Counted from the first letter of the stretch, positions 48,928 to 57,172 are shown. The stretch: DNA of 64,000 nt from Gaiellasilicea sp963749515 (GCA_963749515.1 CAVVMR010000010.1:372001-436000); one strand, 5' to 3'. Notes: generated by a model not told the origin, from the letters alone. Program-made: numbers and translations.

Positions 48928-48957
48928 GGCGGGGGAAGGAACGTCCGATCCCCCGCC
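48928..48957 (+). terminator. terminator-like hairpin after the TadG-like gene
   Basis: GGCGGGGG and CCCCCGCC form an 8-bp perfect stem around a 14-base loop. It directly abuts the -10 box of ruvC, so it likely insulates ruvCAB from the pilus gene. Confidence 0.6.
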
Positions 48958-48963
48958 TAACCT
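48958..48963 (+). promoter_or_regulatory. -10 box TAACCT of a likely leaderless promoter
   Basis: TAACCT ends 6 bases before GTG 48970 (ruvC). Confidence 0.5.
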
Positions 48964-48969
48964 CTTCTC

Positions 48970-49458
48970 GTGAAGGTTCTCGGCATCGATCCAGGGACGG
49001 CTGCATGCGGGTACGGGATCGTCCAAGAAAGCGGAGGCCGTATCAGGGCAATCGACCACGGGTGGTGGCAAACACCCGCGGGGGAGCGCCCGGAGCTCCG
49101 CCTCAAGACGATCTTCGAACGGGTACAGGGGCTCATTGCGGAGCACGAGCCGGACGCCGTCGCGCTGGAAGAGTCCTTCGTCGGAGCAGATGCCCGCATC
49201 GCACTCTCCGTCGGGCAGGCGCGAGGGGCAGTGCTCGTCGCCGCCGCGGTGGCCGGCGTCGGCTGCGCTGAGTACCCACCGGCCCGCGTGAAGCAGGCCG
49301 TCTGCGGCTACGGCCGCGCCGAGAAGGCCCAGGTGCAGCGGATGGTGCGCGCCATCCTCGCCATGGAGGCCAACCCGACCCCGAACCACGCTGCCGACGC
49401 CCTCGCGGTCGCGATCTGCCACGCGCTCGCACCACCGCTCCTGCGGATCGCCGGATGA
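48970..49458 (+). CDS. ruvC: Holliday junction endonuclease RuvC
   Basis: A 162-residue RNase H-fold resolvase that cuts Holliday junctions. Catalytic acidic residues are in LGIDPGTAACGYG (Asp7), VALEESF (Glu67) and PNHAADALAVA near the end. Length is normal. GTG 48970 is leaderless by its -10 spacing. Its stop overlaps the start of ruvA (ATGA), beginning the ruvCAB unit. Confidence 0.95.
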   Translation: MKVLGIDPGTAACGYGIVQESGGRIRAIDHGWWQTPAGERPELRLKTIFERVQGLIAEHEPDAVALEESFVGADARIALSVGQARGAVLVAAAVAGVGCAEYPPARVKQAVCGYGRAEKAQVQRMVRAILAMEANPTPNHAADALAVAICHALAPPLLRIAG

Positions 49459-50027
49459 TTTCGCGGCTGCGGGGTACGCTTGCCGGGCGGACGCCCGACG
49501 GCTTCGTGCTCGACGTGAACGGCGTCGGGTACCTGCTCGCCGCGACCCCTGGCGCGGTGCGAGCGGCCGAGCGTGGGGACGAAGCGGTCGTCGAGACCTA
49601 CCTCCATGTGCGCGAGGACGCCCTGCAGCTCTACGGCTTCGCCGATGCAGCCGAGCGGCAGCTCTTCCTCCATCTGCTGACCGTGGCGGGAATCGGCCCC
49701 AAGGTCGCGCTCGCGATCGTCTCCGGCTCGCCCGCGGCCGACCTTCGCCGCGCGATCGTGCTCCAGGACACGGCTCGATTCCAGGCGATCCCCGGTGTTG
49801 GAAAGAAGACCGCCGAGCGCATCGTGCTCGAGCTGAAGGAGAAGCTCGGCGCGGAGGAACCGGTGCCGATCTCGAGCGCCGCCGGCTCCTCCAGCCACAC
49901 GACCGCGCGTGACGCTCTCGTCGAGCTCGGCTACTCCGTGGTCGAGGCCGAGCAGGCGCTCGCCGCCGTCGATCCCGACCTCCCGGCCGAGGAGCGCGTG
50001 CGGCTGGCCCTGAGGCAGGCGGCCTAG
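49455..50027 (+). CDS. ruvA: Holliday junction branch migration protein RuvA
   Basis: A 190-residue protein with the OB-fold domain I (MISRLRGTLAGRTPDGFVLDVNGVGYLL), two HhH motifs (GIGPKVALAIVSG and GVGKKTAERIVLELK) and a C-terminal UBA-like domain III (ARDALVELGYSVVEAEQAL) that contacts RuvB. It binds the four-way junction as a tetramer. It overlaps ruvC and is followed by ruvB after one base. Confidence 0.95.
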   Translation: MISRLRGTLAGRTPDGFVLDVNGVGYLLAATPGAVRAAERGDEAVVETYLHVREDALQLYGFADAAERQLFLHLLTVAGIGPKVALAIVSGSPAADLRRAIVLQDTARFQAIPGVGKKTAERIVLELKEKLGAEEPVPISSAAGSSSHTTARDALVELGYSVVEAEQALAAVDPDLPAEERVRLALRQAA

Positions 50028-50028
50028 G

Positions 50029-51045
50029 GTGAGCGCGGTCGCTGCGGACGTCCTCGGCCCGGACGAGGAGGAGCTCGAGCGCTCGCTCCGCCCACGCCGG
50101 CTGGACGAGTTCGTCGGCCAGGAGGCGGTCAAGGAACAGCTCGCGATCGCGCTCGCGGCGGCCAAGGCGCGCGGCGAGGCTCTCGACCACGTGCTGCTCG
50201 TCGGGCCTCCGGGGCTCGGCAAGACGACGCTCGCGCAGATCATCCGCGAGGAGCTCGGCGTCGGCATTCGCAACATCGCCGGGCCTGCACTCGAGCGCAA
50301 GGGCGACATGGCCGCGATCCTCACGAGCCTCGAGCTGCGCGACGTCCTCTTCGTCGACGAGATCCACCGCATCAACCGCTCGATCGAGGAGATCCTCTAT
50401 CCGGCGCTGGAGGATTTCCGGCTGGACATCATCGTCGGCCAGGGCCCGGCCGCGAGGACGCTGACGCTCGACCTGCCTCAGTTCACGCTCGTCGGCGCGA
50501 CCACCCGCACCGGCCTGCTGACGACTCCCTTGCGCGACCGCTTCGGCCTGACGTTCCGGCTCGGCTACTACGAGCCCGAGCAGCTGACGGTCATCGTCCG
50601 CCGCTCCGCCGGCATCCTCGGCGTTGCGATCGAGGACGACGCGGCGACCGAGATCGCGCTCCGGGCGCGCGGCACGCCCCGCATCGCCAACCGCATCCTC
50701 CGGCGTGTCCGCGACGTCGCCGAGGTCCGGCACCAGGGTGCGATCACGAACGAGATCGCGCGGGAGGCGCTGGCCCTGATGGAGATCGACGGCGAAGGGC
50801 TGGAGGGCACCGACCGTGACCTCCTGCGCGCGATCGCCTTCAAGTTCGAAGGCGGCCCGGTCGGCCTGTCCACGCTCGCCGTCACGCTGGGCGAGGAGAC
50901 CGACACGATCGAGGACGTCTACGAGCCGTACCTGCTCCAGCTCGGCTTCCTCCAGCGCACCCCACGCGGCCGCGTGATCACGAAGCTCGGCCGCGCACAC
51001 GTCGGTGCGCCGGCGGCGCCCGAGTCGCGCCTCTTCGACGCCTGA
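50029..51045 (+). CDS. ruvB: Holliday junction branch migration ATPase RuvB
   Basis: A 338-residue AAA+ motor. It has the start ERSLRPRRLDEFVGQEAVKEQL, Walker A VGPPGLGKTTLAQI, Walker B and sensor around VLFVDEIHRINRSIEEIL and GATTRTGLLTTPLRDRFG, and the winged-helix C-terminus with LQRTPRGRVITKLG. GTG 50029 is the start; the ruvA stop lies one base upstream. Complete and standard. Confidence 0.96.
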   Translation: MSAVAADVLGPDEEELERSLRPRRLDEFVGQEAVKEQLAIALAAAKARGEALDHVLLVGPPGLGKTTLAQIIREELGVGIRNIAGPALERKGDMAAILTSLELRDVLFVDEIHRINRSIEEILYPALEDFRLDIIVGQGPAARTLTLDLPQFTLVGATTRTGLLTTPLRDRFGLTFRLGYYEPEQLTVIVRRSAGILGVAIEDDAATEIALRARGTPRIANRILRRVRDVAEVRHQGAITNEIAREALALMEIDGEGLEGTDRDLLRAIAFKFEGGPVGLSTLAVTLGEETDTIEDVYEPYLLQLGFLQRTPRGRVITKLGRAHVGAPAAPESRLFDA

Positions 51046-51107
51046 CCCGCGTCGCCTAGCGGCCGTTTCGCACCTGTCCGGAATGACCGTGTCGGCGGGC
51101 CGAGAGC

Positions 51108-51130
51108 GCTTGTGTTTCTGAAACACAAGC
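51108..51130. promoter_or_regulatory. 23-base palindrome, copy 1
   Basis: GCTTGTGTTTC and GAAACACAAGC are perfect inverted repeats around one central T. It reads as an operator for a dimeric regulator. Confidence 0.55.
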
Positions 51131-51168
51131 ACCTCGTCCACCGCATGGTTACGCGGGGCGACCCCTGC

Positions 51169-51187
51169 TTGTGTTTCAGAAACACAA
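51169..51187. promoter_or_regulatory. 19-base palindrome, copy 2
   Basis: TTGTGTTTC and GAAACACAA around a central A. It repeats copy 1 with its centre 59 bases away and ends 27 bases before the -10 box of the helicase gene. Confidence 0.55.
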
Positions 51188-51214
51188 AGTCTTTCGGCCC
51201 CTTGACGGGTTGCG

Positions 51215-51220
51215 TACGCT
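51215..51220 (+). promoter_or_regulatory. -10 box TACGCT of a likely leaderless promoter
   Basis: TACGCT ends 6 bases before GTG 51227. The second palindrome lies 27 bases upstream of it, over the region where a -35 element would be. Confidence 0.45.
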
Positions 51221-51226
51221 CGAAGC

Positions 51227-53179
51227 GTGAGCCACCCGGAGCTGAAAGCGGAGCAGGCGTACGTCGACCACGCCTACGCGTGCCTGGAGCGCATGCGCGA
51301 CCTCGTCGGGCGCGCGGCCGACGCCGCGGACGGCGAGGTCGCCCAGGCTGCGCTCGATGCCTGGGCGGCGAAGCGGCTCGCGACCTTCGAGGACGCCGAG
51401 CGCGGGCTCCTCTTCGGCCGGCTCGACTTCGAGGCGGTCGAGCGGGCGCTGTACATCGGCCGCCGCTGGGTGCACGACGACGAGGGCGACCAGATCGTCG
51501 TCAACTGGCAGGCGCCGGCCGCGAGGCCGTTCTACACGGCGACCCCGCAGGATCCGCAACGCGTCACGCTGCGCCGCCGGTTCCGCGCGCAGGGGCGCAG
51601 GCTGCTCGACATCGCCGACGAGACTCTCGACGGCTCGACGCTCGACGGTGCGAGCGTCGGCGACTTCCTGCTCGAAGAGCTGGAGCGCAGCCGCGAGGGC
51701 CACATGCGCGACATCGTCGCCACGATCCAGGCCGACCAGTACCGGCTGATCACCCACGCCCCGGATCGGCCGCTCGTCATCCAGGGCGGCCCCGGGACCG
51801 GCAAGACCGCAGTCGGGCTGCACCGAGCGTCGTGGTTGATCTACACGGAGCGCGAGCGCAACGCCCGCAGCCGCGTCCTCGTCGTCGGCCCGAACCGCAC
51901 CTTCATGGAGTACGTGTCGCACGTCCTGCCGGCGCTCGGTGAGGACAGCGTCGAGCAGCTCGCCGTCGCCGACCTCGTGCCCGGGATCGCGCCGGGGAGA
52001 GCGGACCCGCCCGAGGTCGCCCGTCTGAAGGCCGACACGCGCTTGGCGGAGGTGATCGTGCGCGCCGTCGAGCTCAGGCTCGCCGCCGAGCCCGAGGAGC
52101 TGATCCTGAAGCTCGACGGGGAGTACATCCGCGTCCGCGTCCGCGAGCAGGAGCGGCTTCTGAGCGAGATTCGCGAGCAGCACGGCGCGACAGCGGCGGC
52201 GCGGGAGCGCTTCCGGATGGGCATCGTCCGCAGCTTCTACTCCGAATACGGCCGCGTCCTCCAGGGCGCAGCCGTTCGCGACGGCGAGGAGGTCGAGAAG
52301 GCGCTGAAGTCGAGCGGCCACCTCGCCCGCGTCCTCGACCGCGCGTGGCCGGCCGTCGCGCCCGAGAAGCTCGTCCGCTCGCTGTTCACGACTCCCGCCT
52401 TCCTGGCCGCCGCCGCGGAAGGCATCCTCGGCGAGGACGAGCAGAAGCTCCTGCGCCGTCGCGGCGCGGGGTGGAGCGACGCGGACGTACCGTTGCTCGA
52501 CGAGGCGCACGCGCTGGTCGGGTCGCCCGCGCGCACCTACGACCACGTGATCGTCGACGAGGCGCAGGATCTCTCGCCGATGCAGCTGCGGATGATCTCC
52601 AGGCGTGCGCGCGGCGGTGCCCTGACGATCCTCGGCGACGTCGCGCAGGGGACGGGGACCGTCACCTACGAGGGCTGGGACGAGGTCTTGCCGTACCTCC
52701 GGCACGGGGACGAGGCGGACGTCGAGGAGCTGCGCCACGCCTACCGCGTGCCGCGCGAGATCATGGAGCTCGCCCTGCCGCTGCTCGACACGATCGCCCC
52801 GGGGATCGAACGCCCCCTTGCCTACCGGGTCGGAGGCTTGGAGCCGATCCTGCTGCGGGTTCCGGAGGACACCCTCCTGCGCGAGGCCTACAGGGAGGCG
52901 GGCCGGCTGGCGCGGGAGGACGGCCTGGTCGCGCTGATCGTCCCGGACGAGCTCGTCGAGCCGGCGCTGAGCCACGAGAACGCCTTCGACAGCATCCCGC
53001 TCCTCACGCCACGCTCGGCGAAGGGTCTCGAGTTCGACCACGTGATCGTCGTCGAGCCCGCCCTGATCGCGGCGCGCGACCAGGGGCTGCGCGAGCTCTA
53101 CGTCGCGCTCACCCGACCCACGACCACGCTCGTCGTCGTGCACGCCGGCCCGCTGCCCGTCGAGTTGGGCCTCCCGTAG
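51227..53179 (+). CDS. HelD-like superfamily 1 ATPase
   Basis: A 650-residue UvrD-like ATPase of the HelD type. The N-terminal coiled region (residues 1-120, rich in charged helices) is typical of HelD proteins that pry RNA polymerase. Then come Walker A VIQGGPGTGKTAVGLHR, helicase motifs VLVVGPNRTFMEYV, DEAQDLSPMQLRMI, GDVAQGTGT, RSAKGLEFDHVIVVEP and LYVALTRPTT. In actinobacteria such proteins rescue stalled RNA polymerase and some confer rifampicin tolerance. Twin palindromes upstream suggest induction. HelD versus other UvrD-like motors is inferred from layout. Confidence 0.85.
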   Translation: MSHPELKAEQAYVDHAYACLERMRDLVGRAADAADGEVAQAALDAWAAKRLATFEDAERGLLFGRLDFEAVERALYIGRRWVHDDEGDQIVVNWQAPAARPFYTATPQDPQRVTLRRRFRAQGRRLLDIADETLDGSTLDGASVGDFLLEELERSREGHMRDIVATIQADQYRLITHAPDRPLVIQGGPGTGKTAVGLHRASWLIYTERERNARSRVLVVGPNRTFMEYVSHVLPALGEDSVEQLAVADLVPGIAPGRADPPEVARLKADTRLAEVIVRAVELRLAAEPEELILKLDGEYIRVRVREQERLLSEIREQHGATAAARERFRMGIVRSFYSEYGRVLQGAAVRDGEEVEKALKSSGHLARVLDRAWPAVAPEKLVRSLFTTPAFLAAAAEGILGEDEQKLLRRRGAGWSDADVPLLDEAHALVGSPARTYDHVIVDEAQDLSPMQLRMISRRARGGALTILGDVAQGTGTVTYEGWDEVLPYLRHGDEADVEELRHAYRVPREIMELALPLLDTIAPGIERPLAYRVGGLEPILLRVPEDTLLREAYREAGRLAREDGLVALIVPDELVEPALSHENAFDSIPLLTPRSAKGLEFDHVIVVEPALIAARDQGLRELYVALTRPTTTLVVVHAGPLPVELGLP

Positions 53180-53182
53180 AGT
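53177..53182 (+). promoter_or_regulatory. -10 box TAGAGT of a likely leaderless promoter
   Basis: TAGAGT begins within the helicase stop codon and ends 7 bases before ATG 53190. Confidence 0.35.
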
Positions 53183-53189
53183 CCTGCAG

Positions 53190-53501
53190 ATGCCCGAGCT
53201 CTGGATACCGGGGATGGACGGTCCGCTCGACGAGCTCGTCGCACGGATTCACCGGCGAATAGCGACGTTCACGGCCGAGCACGAGCTCGAGCAGGCCGAG
53301 GTGGAGGTGGAGCTGTACGACGGAGCCCTGCTGCGGCTCTCGACGATCTCTGCCGAGCCCGGCTACGGCTTCATCACGCTGGTGCCGCACCCTGAGGACG
53401 GCGAGCCTCAGGAGCTGATCGTCCCGCTGACCGGAATCCGCCGCCTCACGCTGAGTCGGGCAGAGCCGGAGAGTCCGATCGGATTCTCCCTACCTGCCTG
53501 A
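53190..53501 (+). CDS. conserved hypothetical protein
   Basis: A 103-residue soluble protein with an opening helix (GPLDELVARIHRRIATF), then strands VEVELYDGALLRLSTISAEP and GYGFITLVPH, closing with ELIVPLTGIRRLTLSRAE. This beta-rich layout suggests a small ligand-binding fold. Its last 56 bases overlap the membrane gene on the opposite strand. It follows the helicase closely and may be read through from it. No family recognised. Confidence 0.6.
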   Translation: MPELWIPGMDGPLDELVARIHRRIATFTAEHELEQAEVEVELYDGALLRLSTISAEPGYGFITLVPHPEDGEPQELIVPLTGIRRLTLSRAEPESPIGFSLPA

Positions 53502-54165
53502 GCAGCCACGGAGCGAGGGCAAGCGCGACGATGTCGAACCAGACGTAGCCGGATGCCACCCCGCTCGGCGGATTGCCCTGCGGCACGCCCGTGCCCGGGA
53601 TGATCGCCTTCCATTCCCACGTTCCGATCGCCGTGCCGTAGAGCTCCAGCCACGCGACGACGAGGAAGACGCCCGCGTAGACCTCGGGAGCGCGGCCGCG
53701 CAGGAGGTAGATCGCGAGAACACCGGCGCCGATGGCACCGCCCACGTCCGAGCGCGGTAGAACCGTGACGCCGGCGATCCCCCAGGCGAGCACCGCGACG
53801 AGCGCGAACCTGACGAGCAGCTCGCGTCGCGGTGCCGCCCACACGGCCAGTGAGGCGCCAGCGAGGTAGACGAGCCCGTGGCAGGGCGGCACGAACGACG
53901 GCAGGTTCTCGAGCCGGTAGGTGTAGACGCCCCAGATCAGCGAGCCGACGATCTCGGCGCACGTCGCGACGACGACGACCACGAGAGCCTGCGCCCGCAG
54001 CAGCGGCTGGACGCTTCGCAGGGCGAGGGCGAGCGCGATCCAGGCGGCGAGACCGAGGAGCAGCTGCGCCCGCGCGCCGACCTGCGTGTCGAACGCCAAA
54101 AGCACGCCGATGAAGCAGATCAGCGCGCCCGATCGGAGAAGCGGGGACGATCTCAAGCCTTCCAC
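53446..54165 (-). CDS. multi-pass membrane protein of unknown function
   Basis: A 239-residue protein with seven or eight hydrophobic segments: LICFIGVLLAFDTQVG, ALVVVVVATCAEIVGSLIWGVY and others. A conserved-looking GSLIWGVYTYRLENLPSFVPPCHGLVY and the TWEWKAIIPGTGVPQGNPP loops recur in uncharacterised actinobacterial membrane proteins. The start could be GTG 54165 or TTG 54156; TACGCT lies just upstream of both. It overlaps the opposite gene by 56 bases at its 3' end. Confidence 0.65.
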   Translation of the reverse strand: MEGLRSSPLLRSGALICFIGVLLAFDTQVGARAQLLLGLAAWIALALALRSVQPLLRAQALVVVVVATCAEIVGSLIWGVYTYRLENLPSFVPPCHGLVYLAGASLAVWAAPRRELLVRFALVAVLAWGIAGVTVLPRSDVGGAIGAGVLAIYLLRGRAPEVYAGVFLVVAWLELYGTAIGTWEWKAIIPGTGVPQGNPPSGVASGYVWFDIVALALAPWLLRQVGRIRSDSPALPDSA

Positions 54166-54256
54166 GAGCGTAACAGCGGTTGGAAAGCGTTCAAGAACGT
54201 GCTATCACCATTTGTGACCGGCTCTCCGGTCTGCGGCTTTAAAGAGGGGGTTCCGG

Positions 54257-54916
54257 TTGACACGCCACCTGTCAGTTCGGTTGCTGGACGACGCAGCAGC
54301 GCAACGCGCGGCACGTAACGAGCCGGGCGTGACTCGTACACGCCTGCTCCAGCGCGCCGTCGTCGGCGGCGGAGCGATCGTCGCTGGAGGAGTGCTGCTC
54401 GGAGGTCTGCCTGCAGTCGCTCCTGCGGCCCGGTCGAAGGCACAGGACGTCAAGATCCTCAATCTCGTGCTGCAGCTGGAGGAGCTCGAGGCGGCCTTCT
54501 ATGCGGACGCCGAGGAGCGGGGTGCGCTGCGCGGCGAGCTGGCGGAATTCGCGCGTGTCGTCGGCGAGCACGAGCGGGCACACGTCGCCTTCCTGCGCAA
54601 GGCGCTCGGCAACCAGGCGGATCCGAAGCCGACCTTCGACTTCGGCAACACGACCGCCGACGGCGATCGCTTTGCCGCGACCGCGGCGATGCTCGAGGAC
54701 ACCGCCGTCGCCGCGTACAACGGCCAGGCGGCGAACCTGACGAAGCCGACGCTGCAGGCGGCTGCCACGATCGTCTCGGTCGAGGCGCGACACGCTGCCT
54801 GGATCAGGGACATCGTTGGCGAGCCGGCTTCGCCTCAGGCAACCGATACGCCGGCCACCGAGCGGCAGGTACTGCGGACGCTCGCCCGCACAGGCTTCGT
54901 CAAGGTGGGCGGATGA
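54257..54916 (+). CDS. exported ferritin-like protein 1
   Basis: A 219-residue protein from TTG 54257 with AGAGGGGG upstream. After a basic region, a hydrophobic segment (LLQRAVVGGGAIVAGGVLLGG) ends near PAARS. The rest is a four-helix ferritin-like domain with iron-ligand motifs: Glu in LEELEAAFYADAEE, ExxH in GEHERAHVAF, Glu in MLEDTAVAAYNGQ, and ExxH in VEARHAAWIRD. A PTFDFGN motif is shared with the next protein. It may store or oxidise iron at the envelope. It overlaps the next gene by ATGA. Confidence 0.8.
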   Translation: MTRHLSVRLLDDAAAQRAARNEPGVTRTRLLQRAVVGGGAIVAGGVLLGGLPAVAPAARSKAQDVKILNLVLQLEELEAAFYADAEERGALRGELAEFARVVGEHERAHVAFLRKALGNQADPKPTFDFGNTTADGDRFAATAAMLEDTAVAAYNGQAANLTKPTLQAAATIVSVEARHAAWIRDIVGEPASPQATDTPATERQVLRTLARTGFVKVGG

Positions 54917-55599
54917 ACCCTCACCTTCCTCCCGATCTCGATCTCACGCTCGACCAGCTCGACCGTGACGGCGCTCTGCGGGAAACCGCAGCGCGGCTTC
55001 CGCGCGGCCGCTTCCTCGCTGCCGCCGCAGGTGCTGCGGCCGCATTCGGCGTGGCGGCGTCACCTGCCCGTGCAGCGGTCTCGAAGGGCGACGTCGCGAT
55101 CCTCAACTACGCGCTCTCGCTCGAGTATCTCCAGGCGGCCTTCTACACGGAGACGGAGCGTGTGGGAAAGGTGTCCGGGCAGGCCGCCCGCGCCGTGCGT
55201 GTCGTCGGGGCCGTCGAGCGCGCCCATGTGGCCGCGTTCCGCGACCTACTCGGTGCAAAGGCGATCAAGCGGCCGACGTTCGACTTCCGGGGCGTGACCG
55301 AGGCGCAGCAGCCGTTCCTGAAGACTGCCGTCGCCTTCGAGGATCTCGCAGTCGCCGCGTACAAGGGTCAGGCGCACCTGATCAAGTCGGATGCGGTCCT
55401 CGCGGCTGCGGTCGCCATCCATTCGGTCGAGGCCCGCCATGCAGCCTGGATGCGCCATCTGTTCGGCGTCCGGCCGGCGGCGAGCCCGTTCGACGAGGGC
55501 AAGCCGAGTGGAGAGATCCTGAAGATCGTGAACGCGACGAACTTCATCGTCGCGCAGCCGCGGATGCAGGGGAGAGGAGGGCCGAGATTCACCGGCTGA
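54913..55599 (+). CDS. exported ferritin-like protein 2
   Basis: A 228-residue paralogue of the preceding protein with an R-rich leader (PRGRFLAAAAGAAAAFGVAASPARA). Iron ligands are again in place: SLEYLQAAFYTETE, AVERAHVAAFRDLLG, AFEDLAVAAYKGQ and SVEARHAAWMRH. PTFDFRG matches the partner's motif. The two may form a heteromer. Translation is coupled to gene 1, and the next gene starts inside its last codons. Confidence 0.8.
   Translation: MNPHLPPDLDLTLDQLDRDGALRETAARLPRGRFLAAAAGAAAAFGVAASPARAAVSKGDVAILNYALSLEYLQAAFYTETERVGKVSGQAARAVRVVGAVERAHVAAFRDLLGAKAIKRPTFDFRGVTEAQQPFLKTAVAFEDLAVAAYKGQAHLIKSDAVLAAAVAIHSVEARHAAWMRHLFGVRPAASPFDEGKPSGEILKIVNATNFIVAQPRMQGRGGPRFTG
55576..55581 (+). promoter_or_regulatory. 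Shine-Dalgarno sequence GGAGGG that supports an ATT start
   Basis: GGAGGG lies 5 bases before ATT 55587 and no ATG, GTG or TTG is in frame near it. It sits within the ferritin-like gene 2. Confidence 0.55.
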
Positions 55600-56378
55600 T
55601 CCTCCTGCTCCTGACGGGCGGCATCGCTTCGATCGCCGTCGTCCTCTGGGTTGCGGTCCTCAGCAGCCGCGGCGCCGCCGAGGCCGGCAGTGTGCCGGAG
55701 GCATCGCTCGCTGCTCTTCCCGCCCCTGCCTTGCGAGTGCAGAAGCCGAAGCCGCTGCGGACCGAGCGCAATCTCTCGTACTGGTCGCCTGTGCTGCGCT
55801 CGGTCTCCGTGCGGGCGTCGCCGGCGGCGGATTCGCCCGAAGTGGCGCTCCTCGCGACCCGGACGGCCGAGCAGACTCCGAACATCGTCCTCACGCTGGG
55901 CCGTTCCACCGACGCCCGCGGCCGCGTGTGGACACGGGTGCGGCTTCCGGTCCTGCCGAACAACACGACCGGGTGGGTGCCCCGCTCGGCGCTCGGGGGC
56001 CTGTCCGTGGTGCGGACACGTCTCGTCGTCGATCTCGAACGACTGTCGGCGACGCTGTTTCGTGCCGGCAAGCGGATCTTCAGCGCACCCATCGGGGTCG
56101 GCGCGCCTCAGTGGCCGACGCCGCGCGGCGAGTTCTACATCCGCAACAGGCTGGCCAGCTACTCCAGCCCGTTCTACGGGCCTGTCGCCTTCGGCACGAG
56201 CGCCCGCTCGGAAGTGCTGACCGACTGGCCCGCCGGGGGCTACGTCGGGATCCACGGGACGAACCAGCCGGAGCTCCTTCCCGGCCGGGTCTCGCACGGC
56301 TGCATCCGGATGCGCAACGGGGACATCCTTCGACTGGCGCGGCTGCTGCCGGTGGGCACGCCGCTCACCATCCGCTGA
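55587..56378 (+). CDS. L,D-transpeptidase (YkuD domain)
   Basis: A 263-residue cell-wall cross-linking enzyme, read from ATT 55587. Starting there gives a proper signal anchor (HRLILLLLTGGIASIAVVLW); the first standard start, GTG 55692, comes after it and would leave the enzyme unexported. An SH3-like region (VRASPAADSPEVALLA, GWVPRSALGGL) precedes the YkuD domain with GIHGTN and the catalytic SHGCIRM motif, all intact. GGAGGG is 5 bases upstream of the ATT, and the start overlaps the end of the ferritin-like gene, so it is coupled. It likely forms 3-3 peptidoglycan links. Confidence 0.82.
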   Translation: MHRLILLLLTGGIASIAVVLWVAVLSSRGAAEAGSVPEASLAALPAPALRVQKPKPLRTERNLSYWSPVLRSVSVRASPAADSPEVALLATRTAEQTPNIVLTLGRSTDARGRVWTRVRLPVLPNNTTGWVPRSALGGLSVVRTRLVVDLERLSATLFRAGKRIFSAPIGVGAPQWPTPRGEFYIRNRLASYSSPFYGPVAFGTSARSEVLTDWPAGGYVGIHGTNQPELLPGRVSHGCIRMRNGDILRLARLLPVGTPLTIR

Positions 56379-57172
56379 TGAGCCGCGTCACCGCCGCAAC
56401 CCTCGTTCTCGCCGCCACGGCGCTCCTGGCGCCTGCGTCCGCGCTCGCGCAGCCCGCACCCAATCCGAACCCGCTCTGGTCGGAGTACCCGCTCCAGCCG
56501 ATCGTCGAGACGGTGCCCACGTCGACCACGCCTGCTCCTGCGCTCGAGGAGCAGCCGGTGCGAGAGGATCAGCTCGTGGGAGAAAACGACCGCACCGCAG
56601 GCTTCCTCATTCTGCTCGGCGCGGCGCTGGCTGCAATTGCTGGATTTGTGGGCAGCCGACGGTTCGGGAAACGGCAGCAGCAGGACGGTGACGTTGAGCC
56701 GGAGCCCGAGCGCGCGCTGGTTCACCCATTCGAGCGTCCCGTTCCGGTTGCCGATCTGGGGAGCGCCGGTGGGGCGGTTGCGGTCGCGAGCCGGTCCCGA
56801 TCCCGCACCGCAATGCCCGCAGCCACGCTGATGGAGACGCTCTCGCCACAGGCCCGGCTCGCAGACCAGCTCGACGAGGTCGAGGGCGGCGACACCGAGC
56901 TCGAGACACACGAGGTGTGCGAGATCGCGTGCTGGCGGGGCTACATGAAGTGGCAGTTCTACGTCGAGCTGGAGTCGCCGTACGAGGCGACGATCGCCTC
57001 ACCGTATTTCCGCGCGCCCGGCAAGGGTGTGCCGGAGCAGACCGAGGCGGCGCTCGCCGCGCACGCGGTGCTGGTCGAGAGGCTGGGCGCCGCCGGCTGG
57101 GAGCCGGAAGGCTACGGCGAGGACTGGTTCTCCGAGCGCTTCCAGCGCGCCGCCGAGCCCTCTAACGCCTGA
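56378..57172 (+). CDS. secreted/membrane hypothetical protein
   Basis: A 264-residue protein whose ATG shares one base with the L,D-transpeptidase stop (TGATG). A signal peptide (VTAATLVLAATALLAPASALA) is followed by a Pro-rich linker, a transmembrane segment (AGFLILLGAALAAIAGFVG), a polar linker and a C-terminal globular part with CEIACWRGYMKWQFYVELE and EALAERLGAAGWEP-like pattern that is compact. The topology is one helix with both ends folded. Function unknown; placement suggests envelope work. Confidence 0.65.
   Translation: MSRVTAATLVLAATALLAPASALAQPAPNPNPLWSEYPLQPIVETVPTSTTPAPALEEQPVREDQLVGENDRTAGFLILLGAALAAIAGFVGSRRFGKRQQQDGDVEPEPERALVHPFERPVPVADLGSAGGAVAVASRSRSRTAMPAATLMETLSPQARLADQLDEVEGGDTELETHEVCEIACWRGYMKWQFYVELESPYEATIASPYFRAPGKGVPEQTEAALAAHAVLVERLGAAGWEPEGYGEDWFSERFQRAAEPSNA

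Noticed and set aside
47734..51141. An open frame of more than 1100 codons on the reverse strand across TadG, ruvC, ruvA and ruvB
   Set aside because: It is antisense to four well-identified genes, has arginine-rich low-complexity composition and matches no family; a result of high G+C third positions.
51185..51240. TTGACG at 51202 as -35 element of the helicase promoter
   Set aside because: Its spacing to TACGCT is 7 bases, far from the 16-18 needed.
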